Shown here piece by piece: positions 1 to 5,329 of a DNA stretch of 5,418 bases. The position numbers and the translations under genes are program-made. Every line of letters starts with the position of its first letter. Within the stretch, counting starts at the first letter, position 1. Below the pieces are notes generated by a model. The model had not been told where the DNA came from, searched no databases, and saw nothing but the letters and a program-made list of their open reading frames with translations. Source of the stretch: Lachnoclostridium sp. UBA1781 (lineage in GTDB: Bacteria > Bacillota > Clostridia > Lachnospirales > Lachnospiraceae); NCBI GenBank assembly GCA_002315495.1, contig DCGJ01000023.1, forward strand, positions 1 to 5,418, given 5' to 3'.

Positions 1-2
1 AT

Positions 3-365
3 GAGCTTTGGAGCTATGGTGAAGATAATTACGCAATAATGAAAAAGTATTATGACATCCGAATTGAGATGCATGATTATATTAAAAAGCTTTATGAAGA
101 AGCGCATACCAATGGTTCACCACTTATTCGTACTATGTTCTACGAATTCCCAGAGGATGAAAAGTGCTGGGATATCGAAGATCAGTATATGTTTGGTGAC
201 AAATATCTGGTTGCACCTATTCTTCATCTTAATGAATATAGCAGAGAGGTTTATCTTCCTGCGGGTTCATGGAAGCTTACTTCAACAGGAGAAGTATTTG
301 AGGGAGCTACAATAGTTACTGTAGATGCTCCAATCGAATATATGCCTGTATTTGAAAGAGTATAA
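3..365 (+). CDS. Glycoside hydrolase family 31 (alpha-glucosidase/alpha-xylosidase type), C-terminal fragment
   Basis: This is the 3' end (120 residues) of a gene that begins before the window; the open frame runs to the window edge, and the ATG at 39 is internal, not a start. The fragment begins ELWSYGEDNY and continues through a Pro-Leu-Ile-Arg strand, FYEFPEDEKCWDIEDQYMFG and KYLVAPIL, then REVYLPAGSW and a final PVFERV. This order is characteristic of the end of the GH31 barrel and the beta-sandwich domain after it. GH31 enzymes hydrolyse alpha-linked glucose or xylose from oligosaccharides by a retaining mechanism. Both catalytic aspartates lie upstream of the visible part, so activity and substrate cannot be read here. 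No signal peptide information is available. The gene is clearly more AT-rich than the genes that follow (about 30-33% GC in two sampled 60-base lines). It ends in TAA at 363-365 and is followed by a terminator. Family assignment is firm; alpha-glucosidase versus alpha-xylosidase is open. Confidence 0.88.
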   Translation, partial: ELWSYGEDNYAIMKKYYDIRIEMHDYIKKLYEEAHTNGSPLIRTMFYEFPEDEKCWDIEDQYMFGDKYLVAPILHLNEYSREVYLPAGSWKLTSTGEVFEGATIVTVDAPIEYMPVFERV

Positions 366-366
366 T
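361..366 (+). promoter_or_regulatory. Possible -10 box (TATAAT) overlapping the glycosidase stop codon
   Basis: A perfect TATAAT lies across the TAA stop of the glycosidase gene, 69 bp before the first MATE start codon. No good -35 hexamer is found 16-18 bp upstream (the sequence there is ATATAT-like) and there is no TG extension. It is the only promoter-like element I see close to the MATE genes, because the terminator hairpin at 386-422 abuts the MATE ribosome site and leaves no room for a promoter in between. A chance match in AT-rich DNA is quite possible. Confidence 0.3.
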
Positions 367-385
367 TTTTTGTAGTAAATTTTCG

Positions 386-422
386 GAGAGTCTGATACCG
401 CTTGGTGTTAGACTCTCTTTTT
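386..422 (+). terminator. Intrinsic terminator after the glycosidase gene
   Basis: GAGAGTCT (386-393) pairs perfectly with AGACTCTC (410-417). The stem continues inward through GATACC/GGTGTT with two G-T pairs, giving about 14 bp closed by the tetraloop GCTT (400-403). Five T residues follow (418-422). This is a textbook Rho-independent terminator. Its U-tract ends immediately before the ribosome site of the first MATE gene, so it could also act as a leader hairpin for that gene. Confidence 0.85.
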
Positions 423-427
423 GAGGT
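423..427 (+). promoter_or_regulatory. Ribosome binding site of the first MATE gene (decides the start)
   Basis: GAGGT lies 7 nt before the ATG at 435. This favours ATG 435 over the in-frame TTG at 402, which sits in the loop of the terminator hairpin, has no ribosome site, and would add 11 residues that do not resemble the start of a MATE protein. Confidence 0.7.
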
Positions 428-434
428 AATAAAA

Positions 435-1835
435 ATGATACAGACTAAATCATCTGGTATCCGCAGATTAATTGGAACCAGAGAATTTTATGGCAAGGTA
501 TTATTAGTAGCAGTTCCGATTATGATTCAGAACGGAATCTCCAGCTTTGTCAGTCTGCTCGACAACCTGATGATTGGCCGCGTGGGCGATAACGCGCTGT
601 CGGGAGTGGCCATTTGCAACCAGTTTTTATTTGTGTTCTTCCTGGTTTTGTTTGGGGCAACCGCGGGAGTCGGTATCTTCACCGCGCAGTACCATGGAAA
701 TGGGGACGTGGAGGGCGTTCGTTACACTTTCCGCTTTAAACTGGTGGTGAATTCCTTGCTGACCATCGGCTGTATCCTGGTTTTGTCCCGCTTTGCCGAG
801 CCGTTGATCGGGCTGTATCTGAAGGGTGAGGGAAAGCCGGAGGACGCAGCAGAGATATTGAAAATCGGTAAGGAGTATATGAGTATCATCCTGATTGGTA
901 TGATTCCGATCGGAATTACCAACAGCTATGCGGGAACCCTTCGTGATATCGGAGAGACCCGTGTGCCGATGCGTGCATCCCTTGCGGCCATTTTCGTTAA
1001 CCTGATTGGTAACTTTATCCTGATTTACGGATATCTGGGCGCACCGAAAATGGGGGCCTCCGGCGCTGCGCTTGCGACGGTCATTTCCCGTTTTGTGGAG
1101 GTGTCCATTCTGGTCATTTATACAGCGGTTCGGAGTGATCGGTATCCGTTCGTCAAGGGGGCATTTCGACATTTCCATGTGCCGCTTCGTCTTGCCGGTA
1201 CCTTTGTACTAAAGTCGCTTCCGCTTATGATGAACGAGACTCTTTGGTCTCTTGGAATGACCTTTTTGAATCAGTGTTTTTCCTTCCGCAGTCTCGACGC
1301 TGTGGCGGCATTAAATATCGAGAGCACCATCTGGAATCTGTTAGGCGTAGCCTTCCTTGCCATGGGCGAGGCGGTTGGAATTATCGTTGGACAGAAGCTT
1401 GGAAAGGGTGAGCTGGAGGAGGCACAGATTACGGCCCGCCGCCTGATTTTGTTCACGGTCGTGTGCGGAGCCGTATTTAGCGTGTTTATGCTGATTGTCG
1501 CTCCGTTCTTCCCGATGCTTTACAAGTCTTCGGCTGAGGTGAAGGCGATGGCCACGAAGCTGATTATAATCTATGGTGCACTGATGCCGGTTTATGCGTT
1601 TACGCACGCGTCGTACTTTACCATTCGAAGCGGCGGACGAACCGGCCTTACGATGATTTTCGACAGCTGCTTTGTCTGGATTGTTACCGTCCCGGCCGCG
1701 TATATTCTGAGCCGCTTTACTCAACTAGGAATCATTCCGATGGTGTTGATTGTGCAGAGCCTGGAGATTATTAAGGCCGGCATCGGTGGATTTATGGTAC
1801 ACAAAAATATATGGGTTCGAAACCTTGTGGAATAG
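435..1835 (+). CDS. MATE family efflux transporter (first of a tandem pair)
   Basis: Encodes 466 residues, the usual length for the multidrug and toxic compound extrusion family: inner-membrane antiporters that export cationic drugs, dyes or metabolites in exchange for Na+ or H+. By eye there are about 12 hydrophobic segments (roughly 22-42, 62-82, 103-122, 148-166, 181-200, 208-230, 258-282, 300-318, 336-357, 375-395, 407-427, 433-453). Family hallmarks include the first-helix motif SLLDNLMIGRVGDNALSG (40-57), the loop LRDIGETRVPM (169-179), GAPKMGASGAALAT in the sixth segment, GQKLGKGELEEA (319-330), and the second-half loop SGGRTGLTMIFD (399-410). Glu268 and Asp410 sit where cation-linked acidic residues occur in NorM-type MATEs, by inference. 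The start chosen is ATG 435 with GAGGT upstream. Its stop TAG is followed at once by an in-frame TGA. The first ~100 bp are AT-rich like the upstream gene, whereas the rest is GC-richer. The substrate cannot be predicted. Confidence 0.93.
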   Translation: MIQTKSSGIRRLIGTREFYGKVLLVAVPIMIQNGISSFVSLLDNLMIGRVGDNALSGVAICNQFLFVFFLVLFGATAGVGIFTAQYHGNGDVEGVRYTFRFKLVVNSLLTIGCILVLSRFAEPLIGLYLKGEGKPEDAAEILKIGKEYMSIILIGMIPIGITNSYAGTLRDIGETRVPMRASLAAIFVNLIGNFILIYGYLGAPKMGASGAALATVISRFVEVSILVIYTAVRSDRYPFVKGAFRHFHVPLRLAGTFVLKSLPLMMNETLWSLGMTFLNQCFSFRSLDAVAALNIESTIWNLLGVAFLAMGEAVGIIVGQKLGKGELEEAQITARRLILFTVVCGAVFSVFMLIVAPFFPMLYKSSAEVKAMATKLIIIYGALMPVYAFTHASYFTIRSGGRTGLTMIFDSCFVWIVTVPAAYILSRFTQLGIIPMVLIVQSLEIIKAGIGGFMVHKNIWVRNLVE

Positions 1836-1841
1836 TGAATT

Positions 1842-3224
1842 ATGAGAAAATATTTTGGAAATGCGGCCTTTTATAAGAAGGCCTTAATGATTGCGCTCCC
1901 TGTGATGGGGCAACAGCTGATTCAAAGTCTGGTATCGTTGGTGGACAATTTTATGGTTTCCGGACTCGGCGACATTAAGATGTCCGGTGTTAACATTACG
2001 AACCAGATACTGTTTATTTTTATGGTGTTACTTGGGACCATTTGCACTTCGGGCGGCATTTTCATGACGCAGTTTTTCGGGGCCGGCGACAAGCATGGAA
2101 TGAAGCAGTCCCTTCTGTTCAAAATTGTGATGTCCGTTATTTGCATGCTGCCGTTTTTCTACATCGGCTTCCTGAATCCGAGGCCGTTTCTGGCGCTTAT
2201 GGTAAAGGGCAATAACCAGGCAACGGAGATCCTGGATGTGGCCGTGAAGTACATTTTCCTGATTGGAATTGCGGGCATTCCGATGGTCGTATCCAATATC
2301 ATTGCGACTTGTCTTCGTGAGGTTGGGCAGGTAAAGGCTCCGCTTGTTATGAGCGTTACGGCAACCCTGGTAAATACCTTCCTCAACTGGGTTTTGATTT
2401 ATGGACACCTGGGGGCGCCTCGTTTGGAGGTGGCCGGCGCAGCAATCGCTACGATTATTGCCAGATTTGTGGAAATGCTCCTCTACATCGGTTATCTTAC
2501 AAAAAAGAGCCAGCCGTGGGCCATTCGTTTCGCCGACCTGTTTCATGTGGATTGGGGCCTGTTCGGTCGCATTCTTCGTCGCGGCGGAATGGTTATTTTC
2601 TCGGAAATGGCCTGGGTCGCTTCGGAAACCATCATCACTGCCTTGTATAACGGACGCGGAGGTGCGGACGTTGTAAGCGGCATGTCCGCAAGTTTTGCCA
2701 TTGCCAATCTATTCTTTGTTGCCTTTAGCGGAATCACGACGGCGACGGGCATTTTGCTTGGACAGTCGCTCGGAGCGGGCAAACTGGATAAGGCAAGAGA
2801 GGAAGCGCGCTGGATGTTAACTGCATCCTTTATCTTCGGATGTATTATGACACTTGTCGGATTGTTGGCCCTTCTGCTTATTCCGATTGTCTTCCCGAAG
2901 CTCAGTGTAGAGTCCCGTGCCATCTGTCGCGAAATGGTCTTCTACATGTCTCTTTTCATGCCGATTTGGGTTTATCAAAATGCGCAGTTTGCCGTTTCGC
3001 GTGCGGGCGGCGACACGCTGATGGGCGTGGTGGTCGATACGATTACCACTCTCTTAATTGCGATTCCTCTGATGTTTTTCCTGGCGAAGGGAACGAATAT
3101 GGGCCCGGTTGGTATGTACATTTGCTTCAAGTTGTTAGATTTCCTAAAGATTGCGATTGCCTACGTCTGGCTGAAGAAGGAGCGCTGGGTAGTGAACCTG
3201 GCCGGTGGAGAAGCGAAAGCTTAA
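1842..3224 (+). CDS. MATE family efflux transporter (second of a tandem pair)
   Basis: Encodes 460 residues with the same topology as the gene before it: about 12 membrane segments (near 14-34, 54-76, 95-113, 134-156, 165-187, 196-218, 247-268, 283-303, 325-350, 364-382, 394-414, 422-443). MATE hallmarks are SLVDNFMVSGLGDIKMSG (32-49), CLREVGQVKAP (157-167), GAPRLEVAGAAIAT (191-204), GQSLGAGKLDKA (307-318) and RAGGDTLMGVVVD (387-399). Asp399 and Glu255/Glu262 are candidate cation-linked residues. It is paralogous to its neighbour at equivalent positions (for example VSLVDNFMV against VSLLDNLMI), but clearly diverged, so not a recent duplication. The start lies 6 bp after the upstream stop. 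The only Shine-Dalgarno-like bases are a weak TGGAA near 1828-1832, so translation probably depends on coupling to the first gene. The C-terminus ends in a short Ala/Gly/Lys tail. A terminator follows 17 bp after the stop. Family assignment is secure; the substrate is unknown. Confidence 0.93.
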   Translation: MRKYFGNAAFYKKALMIALPVMGQQLIQSLVSLVDNFMVSGLGDIKMSGVNITNQILFIFMVLLGTICTSGGIFMTQFFGAGDKHGMKQSLLFKIVMSVICMLPFFYIGFLNPRPFLALMVKGNNQATEILDVAVKYIFLIGIAGIPMVVSNIIATCLREVGQVKAPLVMSVTATLVNTFLNWVLIYGHLGAPRLEVAGAAIATIIARFVEMLLYIGYLTKKSQPWAIRFADLFHVDWGLFGRILRRGGMVIFSEMAWVASETIITALYNGRGGADVVSGMSASFAIANLFFVAFSGITTATGILLGQSLGAGKLDKAREEARWMLTASFIFGCIMTLVGLLALLLIPIVFPKLSVESRAICREMVFYMSLFMPIWVYQNAQFAVSRAGGDTLMGVVVDTITTLLIAIPLMFFLAKGTNMGPVGMYICFKLLDFLKIAIAYVWLKKERWVVNLAGGEAKA

Positions 3225-3241
3225 CGAATGATGTTAATATG

Positions 3242-3281
3242 AAAGCCTTCTGCGCAAAATATGGCGACAGAAGGCTTTTTT
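3242..3281 (+). terminator. Intrinsic terminator of the MATE operon
   Basis: AAAGCCTTCTG (3242-3252) is perfectly complementary to CAGAAGGCTTT (3268-3278), giving an 11-bp stem with a 15-nt loop, and the run of T residues extends to 3281. It lies just after the second MATE stop codon and separates the transporter pair from the pilin operon. Confidence 0.87.
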
Positions 3282-3324
3282 GTGCAAGGAAATCCGTCGA
3301 AATGAAGGGCTGAAAGCGGTCTGG

Positions 3325-3341
3325 TGTCTGAAATATAGACA
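3325..3341. repeat. Short inverted repeat overlapping the -35 box
   Basis: TGTCT (3325-3329) and AGACA (3337-3341) form a 5-bp palindrome with a 7-bp spacer, the right arm lying within the -35 hexamer. A regulator bound here would block polymerase. The arms are short, so this may be chance; no known operator consensus is recognised. Confidence 0.25.
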
Positions 3342-3364
3342 GTGATTCCGTATGATGGTATACT
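3336..3364 (+). promoter_or_regulatory. Sigma-A-type promoter of the pilin operon
   Basis: TAGACA (3336-3341; five of six match TTGACA) and TATACT (3359-3364; five of six match TATAAT) are separated by exactly 17 bp, and TGG directly before the -10 gives an extended -10 (TGn). Transcription would begin near 3371, leaving a leader of about 50 nt, too short for a typical riboswitch. The leader carries AAGGGAGG (3404-3411), 8 nt before the pilin ATG, a very strong ribosome site. Together these suggest a highly expressed gene, as expected for a major pilin. Confidence 0.75.
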
Positions 3365-3419
3365 AAAATGTACAAAAGTAGATGTATTGTAGGAAGACTA
3401 TCGAAGGGAGGAAGCGACC

Positions 3420-4199
3420 ATGAAGAAAAAGGGTTTTACAATGGCAGAATTACTTATCGTTGTTGCAATCATTGCGGTTTTGGTTGCAATCTCAATTCCG
3501 GTTTTTATTTCGCAGTTGGAGCAGAGCCGTGAAGCGACCGACCTGGCAAATGTGCGAAATGCCTATGGCGCGGTGATGCAGGCCGTGCTCGGTAATCCTT
3601 CCAAACTCGAGACAACAACCTCCGGCGGCGTGATTTCCGCAACCGTGGAGCTGAAGCAGAAACAGACCGGATGGCAGACGGAGCTTCCGATTCGAATCGG
3701 TGAAATCAAGTATAACGGAGAGGATGACAATCCGAACTGGGTTGGTACTCCGGGAGAAGGCGGTACCTGTACGATTACGTACACGAAGGAGAACGGCATC
3801 ATTTTCAACTGGTCGGACAATGCGCCGCCACAGATTAATTACGATTCCGTTCAGTCCGTCGGTGATTATATTTTATACCAGATTCGCGACCAGCTTGCGA
3901 AGTACAAGGATGGCGAGAGTGTGGATCTGGGCAATGCATTTAAACAAGCAAATGCAATCGCCAAATCTACCTTGACACTTCCAAACGGACAGGAAGTAAG
4001 TGTGATTGTATTCAACCGACCATACAATGAGTTTGAGGATATTAAGACAAGACTTACGACTGCTAATACGGCCAGTCTCATCTACAATAAGGACAGCGGA
4101 GAGCTCTCCACCATCGTTTATTATGACGGAAAGAACTACTCCTCGTGGACGGTGGGAGGCGACTGGAAAGAAAACAGTTACGATGTGAAGAAGCACTAA
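3420..4199 (+). CDS. Type IV prepilin, probable major pilin
   Basis: Encodes 259 residues with a class III prepilin signal: the short basic leader MKKKG followed by FTMAELLIVVAIIAVL. Prepilin peptidase would cut after Gly5 and methylate Phe1. Mature Glu5, needed for subunit docking, and mature Pro22 (in VAISIPVF), typical of type IVa major pilins, are both present. A single hydrophobic helix (6-30) is followed by a charged amphipathic stretch, SQLEQSREATDLANVRNAYG (31-50). A globular part follows, with the module WQTELPIRIGE (85-95), DNPNWVGTPGEGG (103-115) and Cys117, shared with the next gene. The C-terminal part (about 135-259) is unlike that of the next gene and ends in a strand-rich segment, SGELSTIVYYDGKNYSSW (226-243). 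After processing the protein is an exported membrane-anchored subunit polymerised into a surface pilus. A pseudopilin of a competence or secretion system is an alternative, though its length of about 254 mature residues is larger than usual for those. It has its own strong promoter and ribosome site. Confidence 0.9.
   Translation: MKKKGFTMAELLIVVAIIAVLVAISIPVFISQLEQSREATDLANVRNAYGAVMQAVLGNPSKLETTTSGGVISATVELKQKQTGWQTELPIRIGEIKYNGEDDNPNWVGTPGEGGTCTITYTKENGIIFNWSDNAPPQINYDSVQSVGDYILYQIRDQLAKYKDGESVDLGNAFKQANAIAKSTLTLPNGQEVSVIVFNRPYNEFEDIKTRLTTANTASLIYNKDSGELSTIVYYDGKNYSSWTVGGDWKENSYDVKKH
3672..3745 (+). repeat. Conserved pilin module, copy 1 (paralogous repeat)
   Basis: This 74-nt stretch aligns without gaps to 4498-4571 in the next gene, with 64 of 74 bases identical by hand count. 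It includes an identical 23-nt block at its left end and an identical 20-nt block at its right end. It encodes the Trp-Gln-Thr-Glu-Leu-Pro...Asn-Trp-Val-Gly module common to both pilins. Confidence 0.85.
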
Positions 4200-4245
4200 T
4201 TTACGCTTTGAGTTTTGGGAATATATTGGGAAATGGAGTGACACT

Positions 4246-5244
4246 ATGAGAAAGAACGAGAAAGGCTTTACAATGGCAGAACTGCTGATTGTCGTAGCGA
4301 TTATCGCGGTGCTTACGGGCGTCGGTATCGTTGTGTTCGTTCAGCAGCTGGAAAAGTCGAGAGAGTCGACGGATATTGCAAATGCGCGAAGTGCCTACGC
4401 AACGGTTATGACGCAGTACATGGCGGCGCCGGAAAAGGCAAAGGATGCAGCCAATGCGATAACGGCCGAATTTGAACTAAAGCAGTCGACAGACGACTGG
4501 CAGACGGAGCTTCCGATTCGTATCGGCGAAGTCACCTATAACGGCGAAAGCGACAATCCGAACTGGGTTGGAACCCCTGGAAAGGGCGGCAAATGCGTGG
4601 TTTCCTATTCGGCAGAAACCGGTATTGTATTCAACTGGAGTGGCGGAACGGCGTCAGGTGGCAATGCACCGGCGGTAGCGACGAACCCGATTGACAGTAC
4701 ATTTACAAATCTCTTGGGGGCGGCAACGAAAGCTCGCGGGCAAACCCAAAAGTATAATTCCCATGAAACGGCCCCGAACGGAAGAACGGCGGATTTAATT
4801 GCTAAGCTTGAAGGTGTGATTGACTTTGAAGCGTATGGGGCAAAAACATGGTCTTTGTATGATGCAGACTGTAACAAAATCGGTGACGAAATATTTTATT
4901 GGTCAACGTTAGATGTGGATGAGTTAGAGGAGCGGTATCATCCTTCGTTTCAGATGGGGAAGAATAACGATCAATATGAAGGTTCCTCCGATTTTTTGGT
5001 TCCTCTGATTGGCTATAATGCAGCGAAGCAGAAATACAATGTTACTGCAAAGGTCATGTACAAGTATCACGATAAACCGCTAAATCAGAGTTACAATGCG
5101 ACTCAGTTTTTCAGTGCAAGTTCGGCATCATATAATTACGCAACCTACGACGAAGCTCTCGCAGTGTATAATCAATTAGTTGCAAAATTGAATGAAAATG
5201 GTAAAATAACAACGGCGGATCTTACCGCGTTGGGCTTAAAGTAG
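4246..5244 (+). CDS. Type IV prepilin, second paralogue with a longer, distinct C-terminal region
   Basis: Encodes 332 residues. The leader MRKNEKG is followed by FTMAELLIVVAIIAVL, identical to the first pilin, with mature Glu5 conserved. After this it reads TGVGIVVF where the first pilin has VAISIPVF, so mature Pro22 is replaced by Val and two glycines appear nearby. The charged helix LEKSRESTDIANARSAYA (35-52) and the module WQTELPIRIGE (85-95), DNPNWVGTPGKGG (103-115) and Cys117 match the first pilin. After a Gly/Ala/Ser/Pro linker (about 133-147) a unique region of about 185 residues follows, rich in Tyr and Asn, with a second Cys at 209. That region is more AT-rich (37-40% GC in two sampled lines against 55% in the shared module). 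ATG 4246 has GGAG 7 nt upstream, and the gene is 46 bp after the first pilin with no terminator or promoter seen between them, so the two are probably one operon. A minor, tip or alternative pilin subunit is likely by inference. Confidence 0.88.
   Translation: MRKNEKGFTMAELLIVVAIIAVLTGVGIVVFVQQLEKSRESTDIANARSAYATVMTQYMAAPEKAKDAANAITAEFELKQSTDDWQTELPIRIGEVTYNGESDNPNWVGTPGKGGKCVVSYSAETGIVFNWSGGTASGGNAPAVATNPIDSTFTNLLGAATKARGQTQKYNSHETAPNGRTADLIAKLEGVIDFEAYGAKTWSLYDADCNKIGDEIFYWSTLDVDELEERYHPSFQMGKNNDQYEGSSDFLVPLIGYNAAKQKYNVTAKVMYKYHDKPLNQSYNATQFFSASSASYNYATYDEALAVYNQLVAKLNENGKITTADLTALGLK
4498..4571 (+). repeat. Conserved pilin module, copy 2 (paralogous repeat)
   Basis: Ungapped partner of 3672-3745 (64 of 74 bases identical). 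The 23-nt block 4498-4520 and the 20-nt block 4552-4571 are identical in both genes, without even synonymous changes, unlike the N-terminal coding segments. Confidence 0.85.
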
Positions 5245-5253
5245 AGATAATAT

Positions 5254-5286
5254 ATCGGTCACGGGCTCGCCTGTGACCGATTTTTT
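5254..5286 (+). terminator. Intrinsic terminator of the pilin operon
   Basis: ATCGGTCACGGG (5254-5265) pairs with CCTGTGACCGAT (5270-5281) through 12 positions, including one G-T pair, closing on the 4-nt loop CTCG. A run of six T residues (5281-5286) follows. It begins 10 bp after the second pilin stop codon. It is strong and should end most pilin transcripts, or lower expression of the gene that follows. Confidence 0.92.
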
Positions 5287-5287
5287 G

Positions 5288-5306
5288 GGTAGTGGGGAAA
5301 ACTACC
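5288..5306 (+). repeat. Inverted repeat / small hairpin before the last gene
   Basis: GGTAGT (5288-5293) and ACTACC (5301-5306) are perfect inverted arms around a 7-nt GGGGAAA loop. It lies directly after the terminator and 10 nt before the ribosome site of the next gene. It could be a 5' mRNA stabilising hairpin, a processing site or an operator; no U-tract follows, so it is not a terminator. Confidence 0.5.
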
Positions 5307-5329
5307 GAATAGGGAAGGGGGACATATTG

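Noticed and set aside
39..365. ATG at 39 as a true gene start of a small protein
   Set aside because: The frame is open to the window edge, and the residues before it (ELWSYGEDNYAI) continue the GH31 homology, so the ATG is internal.
402..434. TTG at 402 as the start of the first MATE protein
   Set aside because: It lies in the terminator hairpin loop with no ribosome site, whereas ATG 435 has GAGGT at proper spacing and gives a normal MATE N-terminus.
627..1178. Long reading frame on the minus strand inside the first MATE gene (183 codons)
   Set aside because: It is fully antisense to a clear transporter gene; its product is low in hydrophobic order, rich in His/Arg/Gln/Asn, and resembles no family I know.
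2028..2546. Long minus-strand frame inside the second MATE gene (172 codons)
   Set aside because: Same pattern of antisense shadow, with no recognisable domain and no independent ribosome site seen.
2840..3313. Plus-strand frame overlapping the end of the second MATE gene and its terminator
   Set aside because: Most of it is another frame of the transporter gene, and it reads through the terminator hairpin; no family resemblance.
3282..3419. Searched for a c-di-GMP riboswitch or small RNA upstream of the pilin genes
   Set aside because: The predicted leader is only about 50 nt, and no aptamer-like conserved core or multi-stem structure is seen there; only the promoter and ribosome site are supported.
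4215..4232. Direct repeat TTGGGAA...TTGGGAA with 11-bp period just before the second pilin's ribosome site
   Set aside because: Only 7-nt units in a short AT-rich spacer; the helical spacing is suggestive but far too little to call an operator.
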